Part shown: positions 36,452 to 45,297 of the stretch, piece by piece | Layout of the letters: each line of letters starts with the position of its first letter | Position numbering within the stretch: position 1 is the stretch's first letter | Assembly (NCBI RefSeq): GCF_004792415.1 | Contig: NZ_CP038853.1 | Span: forward strand, 3,782,001 to 3,846,000 | DNA from: Pantoea vagans | GTDB taxonomy: Bacteria; Pseudomonadota; Gammaproteobacteria; Enterobacterales; Enterobacteriaceae | Direction: 5' to 3' | DNA: 64,000 nucleotides | Notes under the pieces: generated by a model | Databases searched by the model: none | What the model was told of the DNA's origin: nothing | What the model saw: only the letters and a program-made list of their open reading frames with translations | Made by a program: the position numbers and the translations under genes

Positions 36452-36862
36452 TTACTCGCGTTTCAGCCGGTTACTGTTGGCCAGCCACAGCGTGACCACC
36501 AGAATCAGAATCGCCGCTGAGTAGCAGAGGGTATCGAAGGGATTTTTATGGTCGACGATAATCAGGCGGATAATGGCCGTGATACCGATATAGACAAAGT
36601 AGCGCAGGGGAAAGTGATAGCCCGACTGAAAGTACTTAACAATCAGGGCAATAAATTCGAAGTAGAGGAAATAGATAACAATTCCCTCAATCAGCAGGTA
36701 AGAAGAGGCCTGCTCACCGGTGTTAAACAGGACGTTTGCCAGATGAATAGTCTCTTTGCCTAAAAAGACGATCAGGATGATCGCCAGACTCAGCAGACCC
36801 AGATTCAGCACCCATTGCAGTACCGTTGCAAGGTGGCGGGCCAAAGGATTTTTGTCACTCAT
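36452..36862 (-). CDS. psiE: Phosphate-starvation-inducible protein PsiE
   Basis: A 136-residue inner-membrane protein with four spans, matching E. coli PsiE in length and in segments such as [35 protein letters not shown] and [20 protein letters not shown]. Function is unknown; in E. coli it is induced by PhoB and reduced by cAMP-CRP. A perfect CRP site lies 48 bases upstream (36910-36925), and its Shine-Dalgarno sequence sits in a predicted hairpin (36863-36897). No clear Pho box was found. A CTGCCGTC/GACGGCAG hairpin follows the stop. Confidence 0.94.
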   Translation of the reverse strand: MSDKNPLARHLATVLQWVLNLGLLSLAIILIVFLGKETIHLANVLFNTGEQASSYLLIEGIVIYFLYFEFIALIVKYFQSGYHFPLRYFVYIGITAIIRLIIVDHKNPFDTLCYSAAILILVVTLWLANSNRLKRE

Positions 36863-36897
36863 GTTGCGCCTTTAAAAAGGAGTTATTAGCGCGCAAC
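36863..36897 (-). promoter_or_regulatory. Hairpin sequestering the psiE ribosome-binding site
   Basis: On the minus strand, outer arms GTTGCGC and GCGCAAC (ending right before the ATG) enclose an inner CCTTT-TT-AAAGG, in which AAAGG is the Shine-Dalgarno. The structure would bury the ribosome-binding site next to the start codon. Confidence 0.5.
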
Positions 36898-36909
36898 ATC
36901 ATGCGTGAG

Positions 36910-36925
36910 TGTGATGCAAATCACA
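36910..36925. promoter_or_regulatory. CRP site upstream of psiE
   Basis: TGTGATGCAAATCACA matches the CRP consensus TGTGA-N6-TCACA at every defined position. E. coli psiE is known to be under cAMP-CRP control. Confidence 0.85.
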
Positions 36926-36931
36926 ATAACC

Positions 36932-37639
36932 CTACGCTTCCACATCCACACAGAGCGCGTCGTACCGCCAGTATTCACAGTCGCAATCAATCACCTCTTT
37001 TTGCTGATTGCGGTTGATACGGGTGATCAGCAAACCGGGGCTGCCCGGCGCGACATTCAGCGTAGGTGCAGCAATCTCCGGCAACGGGCCGGGCAGAATC
37101 GTGAAGCGCGCGCCGCCGTAGCGAATACCGTAGCGCTGGTCATAGAGATCGGTCAGGGAGCGGGTCAGATCTTCATCGAGCAGGCCAGGGAAAAAACGCG
37201 GATTGAGGTAGTGTTCTACATAGAGCACCGCGCGCCCATCAATGCGGCGCAGGCGGCGGATGCAGTAAACCGCCGAACCGGGAGCCAGCCGCAGCGCGGT
37301 CGCTACGCTGTCGTGCGCTGCGACCTGCTCAGCAGCGATCACCTCCGTGGTCGCCTGCCGTCCCTGCTCCCTCGCCATGGCATGAAAGTGGCTGTGATGC
37401 AGCGGGTTGTAAATCAGACGTGGTGGCGCGATAAACCAGCCGCGACGCAGCTCCCGGTAGATCATCCCCTGGGCCTCCAGCTTGCCCAGCGCTTCCCGCA
37501 GGGTAATCCGCGTGGTGCTGAACGCTTCGCTTAAGGCACGTTCCGCTGGCAGTCGCCCGCCGCTGAACTCACCGGCCTGGATGCGCGTCAGCAGTGCGCT
37601 GGCAATTGCATCTGCCGTTTTGAGTGCTATCGACTCCAC
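36932..37639 (-). CDS. GntR-family regulator with UTRA ligand domain
   Basis: A 235-residue protein. The N-terminal winged helix reads GRLPAERALSEAFSTTRITL then REALGKLEAQGMIYRELRRG. The C-terminal UTRA domain (HutC/PhnF subfamily) includes AVYCIRRLRRIDGRAVLYVE and GLLITRINRNQQKEVIDCDC. It is divergent from the ABC transporter/phosphatase operon and most likely represses it. A site resembling the DasR/NagR/PhnF operator lies in the intergenic region (37797-37812). I chose GTG 37639 with GAGG eight bases upstream; a longer in-frame GTG start at 37741 is unlikely. The effector is unknown. Confidence 0.85.
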   Translation of the reverse strand: MESIALKTADAIASALLTRIQAGEFSGGRLPAERALSEAFSTTRITLREALGKLEAQGMIYRELRRGWFIAPPRLIYNPLHHSHFHAMAREQGRQATTEVIAAEQVAAHDSVATALRLAPGSAVYCIRRLRRIDGRAVLYVEHYLNPRFFPGLLDEDLTRSLTDLYDQRYGIRYGGARFTILPGPLPEIAAPTLNVAPGSPGLLITRINRNQQKEVIDCDCEYWRYDALCVDVEA

Positions 37640-37796
37640 AACAGTAGCCTCATTTTGGTGCGACTTCGCACTCTTACTGTTCAGGTAAACGCGCCTGAGG
37701 TGGGCGAACGGGCCGCGTCTTTTGTCGTCCCTTCCCCGCACCGCGCCGCCTTGTCATAAATCGTTCATATAGAGGGGCTACATTGGCTCGGTTCTT

Positions 37797-37812
37797 GCTG
37801 GACTAGACCAGC
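37797..37812. promoter_or_regulatory. Candidate operator of the GntR/UTRA regulator
   Basis: GCTGGACTAGACCAGC is an inverted repeat whose core TGGACTAGACCA differs by one base from the TGGTCTAGACCA sites bound by DasR-type UTRA regulators. It lies 34 bases upstream of the binding-protein gene. Confidence 0.65.
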
Positions 37813-37845
37813 CAGGCCCATCAACTTACACCCGGAGCAACTGAG

Positions 37846-38907
37846 ATGAAAGCGTTTATCGCCTCTGTAGTAGCCAGTGCTGTAGTCCTCACCCTGCCCG
37901 TTGCGCAGGCCGCCGATAACGACCTCGCCGCACTCGAAAAAGCCGCACGCAGTGAAGGTCAGGTCAACAGCGTCGGGATGCCGGATAGCTGGGCCAACTG
38001 GAAAGATACCTGGAACGACATCAGCAGCAAATATGGCCTTAAGCACAGCGATACCGATATGTCATCGGCGCAGGAGCTGGCGAAATTCGATGCAGAGAAA
38101 GAGAACGCCAGCGCTGATATCGGTGACGTGGGCGCCGCCTTTGGCCCGATCGCCGTCGCCAAAGGGGTAACTCAGCCCTACAAACCGACGCACTGGGATC
38201 AGATTCCGGCCTGGGCCAAAGATAAAGACGGACACTGGGCGCTGGCCTACACCGGCACCATTGCCTTTCTTATCGACAAGCAGCAGGTGAAAGATATTCC
38301 CCACAGCTGGGCCGATCTGAAGAAAGGTAAGTATGTGGTTACTATCGGCGACGTCGGCGTGGCAGCTCAGGCGGCCAATGGCGTACTGGCTGCAAACTAC
38401 GCCTTAGGCGGCGATGAAAAGAACCTGAAACCGGCGCTGGCGTTCTTTGCCGATCTGGCAAAACAGGGTCGTCTTGGCGTGACCGATCCGGTCATTGCCA
38501 ACATCGAAAAAGGCGAAGTACAGATGGCGGTGGTATGGGACTTTAACGCCCTGAACTACCGTGACCAGATCGACAAAAATCGCTACGAAGTAGTGATCCC
38601 GTCTGACGGCTCCGTCACCTCCGGCTACACCACTATCATCAACAAATATGCGAAACACCCAGCCGCCGCAAAACTGACGCGCGAATATATCTTCTCAGAT
38701 CAGGGACAGATCAATCTGGCGAAGGGCTATGCCCGCCCGATTCGTGCCGAGCATCTGACTCTGCCAGCGGACGTTCAGGCTCGCCTGTTGCCGCAGTCCG
38801 AATATAAAAATGCCCGTCCGGTTAAGGATCAGGCTGCCTGGGATAAATCGTCGAAAATGCTGCCGCGCCTGTGGCAGGAAAACGTCATCATCAACATGCA
38901 GCAGTAA
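37846..38907 (+). CDS. ABC transporter periplasmic substrate-binding protein
   Basis: A 353-residue secreted protein. A signal peptide (MKAFIASVVASAVVLTLPVA, cut after AQA) is followed by a type II periplasmic binding fold of the Fe3+/polyamine/2-aminoethylphosphonate cluster: SVGMPDSWANWKDTW, the hinge region NASADIGDVGAAFGPI, ALAYTGTIAFLID and VVWDFNALNYRDQI. The ligand cannot be read off. It heads a five-gene operon and is preceded by GGAGCAACTGAG. The overall set suggests a phosphorylated organic compound. Confidence 0.85.
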   Translation: MKAFIASVVASAVVLTLPVAQAADNDLAALEKAARSEGQVNSVGMPDSWANWKDTWNDISSKYGLKHSDTDMSSAQELAKFDAEKENASADIGDVGAAFGPIAVAKGVTQPYKPTHWDQIPAWAKDKDGHWALAYTGTIAFLIDKQQVKDIPHSWADLKKGKYVVTIGDVGVAAQAANGVLAANYALGGDEKNLKPALAFFADLAKQGRLGVTDPVIANIEKGEVQMAVVWDFNALNYRDQIDKNRYEVVIPSDGSVTSGYTTIINKYAKHPAAAKLTREYIFSDQGQINLAKGYARPIRAEHLTLPADVQARLLPQSEYKNARPVKDQAAWDKSSKMLPRLWQENVIINMQQ

Positions 38908-38927
38908 TTCGCGGCAGGGAGAACGGA

Positions 38928-39740
38928 ATGAAGACCATCCTGGTGGTACTGGACGGACTGAGCAATCAGGTCGCACAACATGCAATGGGTTACCTGCATG
39001 CCGAGTGTTCGCAGGGCAACGGGTTCTATTACCGTATGACCTGTGAATTACCGTCGCTGTCGCGCCCGCTTTATGAGTGCATTCTGACCGGCGTTCCGCC
39101 GGTGAGAAGCGGCATTATTCATAATGGCGTCAGCCGGTTAAGTCGCGAACGCAGCGTATTTCACTTTGCGCGCGCGGCAGGGCTGACGACAGCGGCGGCG
39201 GCCTACCACTGGGTGAGTGAGCTTTATAACCGCACACCGTTCGTTCCGGCGCGCGATCGTCACACCGACGCGCCGGACCTGCCGATTCAGTACGGCCATT
39301 TTTATTCTGACGATAGCTATCCCGACTCACATCTGTTCGAAGATGCAGAGAGCCTGCGGCTGCGACACGATCCCGATTTCCTGCTAATCCACCCGATGAA
39401 TATCGACGATGCCGGTCATAAGTCGGGGCTCTCCTCGCCGCAGTACCGCAACCGGGCGCGCATCGCTGACGGCCTGCTGTCGCAGTGGATGCCGCTGTGG
39501 CTGGCCGAAGGCTACCAGGTGATGGTGACGGCCGATCACGGCATGAATGACGATCGCTCCCACGGCGGAATTCTGCCGGAGGAGACCACGGTGCCGCTGT
39601 TTGTCTTTGGCCACGCTTTCTCGCTGCAGCCTGACCTTGCGCCGCAGCAGACCGATCTGTGCGGCACGCTGTGTGAACTGCTGGAAGTGGCCCATGACAA
39701 GCCGGTCTGTCGCGGGATGCTGGCGGAGCCGCAAAGATGA
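38928..39740 (+). CDS. Alkaline-phosphatase-superfamily phosphodiesterase/phosphonate hydrolase
   Basis: A 270-residue protein without a signal peptide, so cytosolic. It belongs to the nucleotide pyrophosphatase/phosphodiesterase branch of the alkaline phosphatase superfamily. Metal-binding Asp is in VVLDGL (residue 9), the likely nucleophile is Ser in LPSLSRPLYECILTG, and further metal ligands are in HPMNIDDAGH, TADHGMNDD and SHGG. It starts 20 bases after the binding-protein gene and overlaps the next permease gene (ATGA). The placement suggests it hydrolyses the imported compound, releasing phosphate or a phosphomonoester. The exact substrate is unknown. Confidence 0.8.
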   Translation: MKTILVVLDGLSNQVAQHAMGYLHAECSQGNGFYYRMTCELPSLSRPLYECILTGVPPVRSGIIHNGVSRLSRERSVFHFARAAGLTTAAAAYHWVSELYNRTPFVPARDRHTDAPDLPIQYGHFYSDDSYPDSHLFEDAESLRLRHDPDFLLIHPMNIDDAGHKSGLSSPQYRNRARIADGLLSQWMPLWLAEGYQVMVTADHGMNDDRSHGGILPEETTVPLFVFGHAFSLQPDLAPQQTDLCGTLCELLEVAHDKPVCRGMLAEPQR

Positions 39741-40582
39741 AGGGAAAAGTATTCGCACTGCTGCTGCTGTTGCCTTTCACCCTGTTCTGGGTCGCCTTTC
39801 AGCTGGCCCCGCTGCTGTGGATCGCCATCAACAGCTTCTGGAGTGAGATGAACAGCCAGTGGGGCTGGGATAACTATCACGACATCCTCACCTCACCGTT
39901 CTATCAGCAGGCATTTCGCTTCTCACTGGATATCTCGCTCTGGTCCAGCGTCTGGGGACTGCTGATTGCGCTCATCACCGGCTATTCGCTGCATCAGCTC
40001 GGCGGCGGGCGACTGCAGCGCTTCCTTATCTCTTTTACCAACATGACCAGCAACTTTGCCGGTGTCCCGCTGGCGTTTGCCTTTGTGATTCTGCTGGGGC
40101 TGAACGGCTGCCTGACGCTGCTGCTGCGCCATTATGGTGTGATTGAGAGCTTCCGACTCTTCTCGCGCAACGGCATGGTGCTGGTCTACACCTGGTTCCA
40201 GATCCCGCTGGGCGTATTGCTGCTCTACCCGGCGTTCGACGGGCTGAAAAAAGAGTGGCAGGAGTCTGCTGCGCTGCTGGGTGCCAGCCGCTGGCGCTAC
40301 GTCTGGCACATCGCTCTGCCGATTCTGTTCCCGGCGCTGCTCGGAACCTTTGTGATCCTGCTGGCGAATGCGCTGGGCGCTTACGCCACGATTTATGCGC
40401 TGACCACCGGTAATTTCAACGTGGTGCCGGTGCGCATCGCCGCGCTGGTCTCCGGTGATATTTCGCTCGATCCCAACACCGGCAGCGCGCTGGCGATGCT
40501 GCTGGTGGCAATCATGGCGCTGATCACCCTGGTGCAACAGTATCTGGTGCGCCGCAGCTATCTCAATGCGAAACAGCCATGA
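39737..40582 (+). CDS. ABC transporter permease (first subunit)
   Basis: A 281-residue inner-membrane protein with six predicted spans and the permease EAA loop WQESAALLGASRWRYVWHIA followed by LPILFPALLG (about residue 175). It is similar in type to spermidine/putrescine or Fe3+ permeases. It overlaps the preceding hydrolase gene by four bases (ATGA), which indicates coupled translation, and would form a heterodimer with the next gene product. Confidence 0.88.
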   Translation: MKGKVFALLLLLPFTLFWVAFQLAPLLWIAINSFWSEMNSQWGWDNYHDILTSPFYQQAFRFSLDISLWSSVWGLLIALITGYSLHQLGGGRLQRFLISFTNMTSNFAGVPLAFAFVILLGLNGCLTLLLRHYGVIESFRLFSRNGMVLVYTWFQIPLGVLLLYPAFDGLKKEWQESAALLGASRWRYVWHIALPILFPALLGTFVILLANALGAYATIYALTTGNFNVVPVRIAALVSGDISLDPNTGSALAMLLVAIMALITLVQQYLVRRSYLNAKQP

Positions 40583-40593
40583 AAGGAGCCGTC

Positions 40594-41379
40594 ATGTCAC
40601 GTGCTGAGCATCTCTATCACCGGATCATGGTCGGGTTACTCTTTACTCTGCTGGCGCTGCCGTTGCTGGCGACGCTGCTCTATGCAATTTCGTCCGACTG
40701 GAGCAATACCATTCTGCCGCAGGGCTACAGCCTGAAGTGGTTCATCCAGCTCTGGAGCGATCCACGTTTTCTGACGGCGCTGGGCCATTCGCTGCTGATT
40801 TGCTTTGGTGCGCTGCTCTTCTCGCTGGTGCTGGTGCTGCCTGCCATGTTTGTAATCGCTTACTACTTTCCCCGACTGGATGCGGTGATGAACATCCTGA
40901 TCCTGATGCCTTTTGCCGTGCCGCCGGTGGTTTCATCCGTGGGATTACTTCAGCTCTACTCTTCGTCACCGCTGATGCTGACCGGCACCCCGTGGATTTT
41001 AATCGGCTGCTACTTCACCATCGCACTGCCCTTTATCTATCGGGCGCTGGCGAACAATATGCAGGCGATCAACCTTAAAGAGCTGATTGATGCTGCACAG
41101 CTGCTGGGTGCCAGCACCTGGCAGGCGGCGCTGTGGGTGGTGCTGCCTAACCTGCGCAAGGGGATGCTGATTGCCGTGCTGCTCTCGTTCTCCTTTCTGA
41201 TTGGTGAGTTTGTCTTCGCTAACCTGCTGGTCGGCAACCGCTATGAAACCCTGCAGGTTTACCTGTTCAATATGCGCAACGGCAGCGGTCACTTCACCAG
41301 CGCGCTGGTGATCTCCTACTTCTTTGTGGTGCTGCTGGTCACCTGGCTGGCCAACGCCCTGAATCCTGAACGAGGCTGA
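40594..41379 (+). CDS. ABC transporter permease (second subunit)
   Basis: A 261-residue inner-membrane protein with six predicted spans and the EAA loop ELIDAAQLLGASTWQAALWV followed by VLPNLRKG. An ATG at 40579 overlaps the stop of the upstream permease, but AGGAG lies only five bases before ATG 40594, so I use the latter. It is the partner of the first permease in the same transporter. Confidence 0.88.
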   Translation: MSRAEHLYHRIMVGLLFTLLALPLLATLLYAISSDWSNTILPQGYSLKWFIQLWSDPRFLTALGHSLLICFGALLFSLVLVLPAMFVIAYYFPRLDAVMNILILMPFAVPPVVSSVGLLQLYSSSPLMLTGTPWILIGCYFTIALPFIYRALANNMQAINLKELIDAAQLLGASTWQAALWVVLPNLRKGMLIAVLLSFSFLIGEFVFANLLVGNRYETLQVYLFNMRNGSGHFTSALVISYFFVVLLVTWLANALNPERG

Positions 41380-41381
41380 AT

Positions 41382-42374
41382 ATGAGTTACCTTGAGGTCA
41401 GAGAGCTGAACAAGTCCTATGGACCGACGCCGATTTTCGAGCAGATCGATTTCAGCGCCGCCGAAGGAGAGTTTGTCACCCTGCTCGGCCCCAGCGGCTG
41501 CGGCAAATCGACGCTGCTGCGCTGTCTGGCGGGATTAACCGGCGTCGACAGCGGTGAAATCAGGCTGGAGGGCAAGGATATCGTGCCGCTGGCCCCGCAG
41601 AAACGCGCCATCGGCATGGTGTTCCAGAGCTATGCGCTGTTTCCCAACATGACGGTGGAGAAGAACGTCGCGTTTGGCCTGAAGATGCAGAAGCTGCCCG
41701 AGGCACAAATCCGCCAGAGGGTGCTGGAGGTGCTGGAACTGGTGGAACTCAGTGACTATGCGCGTCGTTATCCGCATCAGCTGTCAGGCGGCCAGTGTCA
41801 GCGCGTGGCGCTGGCGCGTTCGCTGGTGACGCGTCCGCGTCTGCTGCTGCTGGATGAGCCGCTGTCGGCGCTGGATGCGCGCATCCGTCGCCATCTGCGC
41901 GATCAAATCCGGCGCATTCAGCGCGAGCTGAATCTCACCACTCTCTTCGTCACCCACGATCAGGAGGAGGCGCTGACGCTCTCCGACCGCATTGTGCTGA
42001 TGAACCGGGGCAAAATCGTGCAGAACGGCGATGCCGAAGCGCTCTATACCCAGCCGGTCGATCTCTTTGCCGCCGGATTTATTGGCAACTACAACCTGCT
42101 GAGTGCCGAGCAGGCGACGCGGCTGACCGGCCAGCCTTTCCACAGCCAGGTCGCCATTCGCCCGGAATCGATGCTGTTTACCGCGCCGGGCCAGGGTATT
42201 CCTGCGGAAATCCTCAGCCACAGCCTGCTGGGCAACGTCATCCGCTACCGTATCCGGGCGCATGACGTGGAGCTTTCGGTCGATGTGCTTAACCGATCGG
42301 CGGCGGATTTGCACCCCGCTGGCAGGCAGATTGGTCTACAATTAGAGCTGTCGACTTTGCGCCAGGTGGCTTAA
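41382..42374 (+). CDS. ABC transporter ATP-binding protein
   Basis: A 330-residue ATPase of the polyamine/iron/2-aminoethylphosphonate type. Walker A is GPSGCGKST (about residue 36), the Q-loop is in VFQSYALFPNMTV, the signature is LSGGQCQRVALA and Walker B is LLLLDEP. A C-terminal TOBE-like domain (FHSQVAIRPESMLF) follows. It starts two bases after the second permease gene and is the last gene of the operon. Nearest functional relatives would be PhnT/PotA-like ATPases. Confidence 0.9.
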   Translation: MSYLEVRELNKSYGPTPIFEQIDFSAAEGEFVTLLGPSGCGKSTLLRCLAGLTGVDSGEIRLEGKDIVPLAPQKRAIGMVFQSYALFPNMTVEKNVAFGLKMQKLPEAQIRQRVLEVLELVELSDYARRYPHQLSGGQCQRVALARSLVTRPRLLLLDEPLSALDARIRRHLRDQIRRIQRELNLTTLFVTHDQEEALTLSDRIVLMNRGKIVQNGDAEALYTQPVDLFAAGFIGNYNLLSAEQATRLTGQPFHSQVAIRPESMLFTAPGQGIPAEILSHSLLGNVIRYRIRAHDVELSVDVLNRSAADLHPAGRQIGLQLELSTLRQVA

Positions 42375-42484
42375 AACACAGGAAAAAATCACGCATAGCA
42401 CGGCAATCCCCTTCACAGATTGCTCTTGCTGTCAGGCTGGCAGTCTGTGCTGTTTGAAGCCTGACAAACGAGGAGCGATACCCC

Positions 42485-44110
42485 GTGTTAACTCTGCTTA
42501 ATCTGCTTTCTGCAGTGGCCCTGCTGGTCTGGGGCACACATATTGTGCGAACCGGCATCATGCGGGTTTACGGTGCCGATCTGCGCCGCGTGCTGAGCCG
42601 CAGTATAGAAAAAAAACCAATGGCGTTTCTGGCGGGTCTCGGCGTGACTACGCTGGTACAGAGCAGCAATGCCACAACGTTGCTGGTCACCTCGTTTGTG
42701 GCACAGAATCTGGTCAGCCTGACGCCTGCGCTGGTGGTGATCCTGGGCGCGGATGTCGGTACCGCCATCATGGCGCGTATCCTGACCTTTGACCTCTCCT
42801 GGCTCTCACCGCTGTTTATCTTCTTTGGTGTGGTGTTCTTCCTCAGCCGCAAGCAGACCCGCGCCGGTCAGTTAGGCCGTGCCAGTATCGGCCTGGGCCT
42901 GATATTGCTGGCGCTGCAGCTGATTGTCGAAGCGGCGCGTCCGATTACTCAGGCCGCGGGCGTGCAGGTACTCTTCTCCAGCCTGACCGGCGACGTGATG
43001 CTCGATGCACTGCTGGGCGCGGTGTTCGCCATTATCAGTTACTCCAGCCTGGCTGCAGTGCTGATCACCGCGACACTGACTGCCACCGGCGTGATTTCGT
43101 TCAAGGTCGCGCTCTGTCTGGTGATTGGTGCCAATCTCGGTAGCGGCCTGCTGGCGATGATCAACGCCAGCGGCTCGAATGCCGCCGGTAAGCGCGTTGC
43201 GCTCGGCAGCCTGCTGTTCAAGTTCATTGGCTGCGTCCTGATCCTGCCGTTTGTCGATATTGTGGCGACCTGGCTCGATAAGCTGCCGGTCAACGATGAA
43301 GAGTTAGTGATTTTCTTCCATGTGTTTTACAACCTGATCCGCTGCGTGGCGATGGTGCCGTTTGCTGATCTGATGGCGCGCCTCTGCCGTCGACTCATTG
43401 CCGACGACGTCGACAACGCGCTGCAGCTTAAGCCAAAGCATCTCGATCGCAGCGCGCTGGATACCCCGGCGCTGGCGCTGGTGAATGCCGCCCGCGAAGC
43501 GCTGCGCATGGGTGACGTGCTGGAACAGATGCTGGAGGCGTTTAATAAAGTCGTGCATGGTGAGTCCCGCGAGGAGCGCACAGTGCGTCGGCTGGATGAT
43601 GATGTCGATGTGCTCTATACCGCCATCAAACTCTATCTGGCGCGGATGCCCAAAGAGGATTTGCCCGAAGAGGATTCGCGCCGCTGGGGCGAAATTATTG
43701 AGATGTCGCTGAATCTGGAGCAGGCCGGTGACATTATTGAGCGGATGAGCGGCGATGTCGCTGACAAGTCGCTGGCAGCGGGCCGCGCGTTTTCTGCCGA
43801 GGGATTAAAGGAGCTGCAGGAACTGCAGGAACTGCTGATCGCCAACCTCAGAATGAGTCTGTCAGTCTTTCTGTCGCACGATGTCACCAGCGCCAGACGT
43901 CTGCGCCGCGCGAAACATCGCTTCCGCCTGATGATTCGTCGCTACTCTCACGCCCACGTTGATCGCCTGCATCAGCAGAATGTGCAGAGCATTGAAACCA
44001 GCTCGCTGCACCTCGGTTTACTCGGCGACATGAAGCGCCTGAATTCCCTGTTCTGCAGCGTGGCCTATACCGTGCTGGACCAGCCCGACGATGAACGGGA
44101 TTATGAATAA
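42485..44110 (+). CDS. yjbB: Na+/phosphate cotransporter family protein YjbB
   Basis: A 541-residue protein (E. coli 543). The N-terminal half is a Na/Pi cotransporter domain with the duplicated QSSNATTLLVTSFVAQNLVS and YSSLAAVLITATLTATGVIS motifs. The C-terminal half is a cytoplasmic PhoU-like helical domain (about residues 340-530). E. coli YjbB exports phosphate when internal phosphate is high. The start is GTG 42485 after GAGGAGCG. It neighbours the putative phosphoester import operon. In E. coli yjbB follows metH; here it is at the other end of an inverted segment. Confidence 0.93.
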   Translation: MLTLLNLLSAVALLVWGTHIVRTGIMRVYGADLRRVLSRSIEKKPMAFLAGLGVTTLVQSSNATTLLVTSFVAQNLVSLTPALVVILGADVGTAIMARILTFDLSWLSPLFIFFGVVFFLSRKQTRAGQLGRASIGLGLILLALQLIVEAARPITQAAGVQVLFSSLTGDVMLDALLGAVFAIISYSSLAAVLITATLTATGVISFKVALCLVIGANLGSGLLAMINASGSNAAGKRVALGSLLFKFIGCVLILPFVDIVATWLDKLPVNDEELVIFFHVFYNLIRCVAMVPFADLMARLCRRLIADDVDNALQLKPKHLDRSALDTPALALVNAAREALRMGDVLEQMLEAFNKVVHGESREERTVRRLDDDVDVLYTAIKLYLARMPKEDLPEEDSRRWGEIIEMSLNLEQAGDIIERMSGDVADKSLAAGRAFSAEGLKELQELQELLIANLRMSLSVFLSHDVTSARRLRRAKHRFRLMIRRYSHAHVDRLHQQNVQSIETSSLHLGLLGDMKRLNSLFCSVAYTVLDQPDDERDYE

Positions 44111-44130
44111 GGGGTGTGAACAGACAGTTA

Positions 44131-44151
44131 CGCCGGAGCACTCGTCCGGCG
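44131..44151 (+). terminator. Possible yjbB terminator hairpin
   Basis: CGCCGGA-GCACTCG-TCCGGCG forms a seven-base-pair stem 20 bases after the yjbB stop, without a T-run. Confidence 0.4.
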
Positions 44152-44166
44152 CAACAGCAGTGAGAA

Positions 44167-44191
44167 GCGGCGCATCGCAATAATGCGCCGC
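44167..44191 (-). terminator. Possible PanS-like gene terminator hairpin
   Basis: The GCGGCGCAT/ATGCGCCGC stem with a seven-base loop is followed on the minus strand by TTCTC. It is just past the stop of the convergent transporter gene, with a weak T-run. Confidence 0.5.
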
Positions 44192-44196
44192 CACGG

Positions 44197-45114
44197 TTAC
44201 TTCTTCTTAATCGGCTTTCCGGACCAGTAACCCGCCAGCAGCGAACCTGACAGGTTATGCCACACCGAGAACAGCGCGCCCGGCAATGCCGCCAGCGGCG
44301 AGAAGTAGAGTTTGCCCAGCGTCGCCGCCAGACCGGAGTTCTGCATGCCGACCTCCAGCGCCAGCGTACGGCAGGTTGACTCATCAAAGCCAAACAGTTT
44401 GCCGCCCCAGTAACCGCCAAGCAGACCAATCGCGTTATGCAGGATCACCGCCGCGATCACCATCAGACCCACCGATCCGATAAAGCCCTGACTGCCCGCC
44501 ACTACCGCGCTGATGATCAGCAGAATGCAGACCATCGAAAACGCAGGCAACCACGGCTCCACCCGGCGAACCACGCTGTTCATGCTGTGATGAATGATCA
44601 GTCCAAGACTAATCGGGATCACGACGATCTTCACGATGCTCAGCAGCATGCCCACCACATCAACCTGAATGTGGGTATCGACATAAAAGCGGGTTAACAG
44701 CGGCGTAGCGAACACGCCCACCAGCGCAGAGACGGAAGAAATGGTTACCGACAGCGCCACATCGCCTTTGGCCAGATAGATCATCACGTTGCTGGCGGTG
44801 CCGCTGGCAACTGAGCCGACCAGAATCATACCGGCGGCCAGATCGGGCGGCATATGAAACAGTTTTGCCAGCCCCCAGGCGGCTAACGGCATCACCAGAT
44901 AGTGCAGAAAAGTGCCGGCAATCACCGGCGCAGGCCGGGTCAGCACCCGTTTGAAATCGTCGATATTCAGGGTCACGCCCATGCCGAACATAATCAGCAT
45001 CAGCAGATAAGTGACCCAGGGTCCGATGCCAAGAAAGGTACCTGGAGAGTAATAAGCGGCGACAGACAGCAGCACGGCCCAGAGCGGGAACAGGCGGGTT
45101 AACGTGGCGAGCAT
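44197..45114 (-). CDS. Bile acid:sodium symporter family (PanS-like) transporter
   Basis: A 305-residue inner-membrane protein with nine or ten spans of the BASS/SBF fold. Diagnostic segments are [40 protein letters not shown] and [20 protein letters not shown]. Relatives include PanS (ketopantoate/pantoate uptake) and YocS. The substrate is inferred only. It ends with the basic tail KPIKKK. Confidence 0.85.
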   Translation of the reverse strand: MLATLTRLFPLWAVLLSVAAYYSPGTFLGIGPWVTYLLMLIMFGMGVTLNIDDFKRVLTRPAPVIAGTFLHYLVMPLAAWGLAKLFHMPPDLAAGMILVGSVASGTASNVMIYLAKGDVALSVTISSVSALVGVFATPLLTRFYVDTHIQVDVVGMLLSIVKIVVIPISLGLIIHHSMNSVVRRVEPWLPAFSMVCILLIISAVVAGSQGFIGSVGLMVIAAVILHNAIGLLGGYWGGKLFGFDESTCRTLALEVGMQNSGLAATLGKLYFSPLAALPGALFSVWHNLSGSLLAGYWSGKPIKKK

Positions 45115-45251
45115 AGCCAGACTTCCTTATAAGAATGTTATGTTTAGTGCAGATTTGCCATAGAGCGTCATCATGCAGGAACGACTGCCGTGACGAGGCC
45201 GGGATCATAACACTTCATTATCATGGCGTAAGGCGAAGATGGGGCGAGGCA

Positions 45252-45282
45252 GGAAAATGCGGATCGACTGCTGCCGATCCGC
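45252..45282 (-). terminator. aqpZ terminator
   Basis: On the minus strand, GCGGATCG and CGATCCGC (45259-45266 and 45275-45282) form a stem followed by ATTTTCC, just after the aqpZ stop. Confidence 0.75.
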
Positions 45283-45297
45283 TGAATATCGACGAAA

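Noticed and set aside
43884..44429. A 181-codon minus-strand frame overlapping yjbB and the PanS-like gene
   Set aside because: It overlaps two well-supported genes and its translation is arginine/cysteine-rich out-of-frame sequence.
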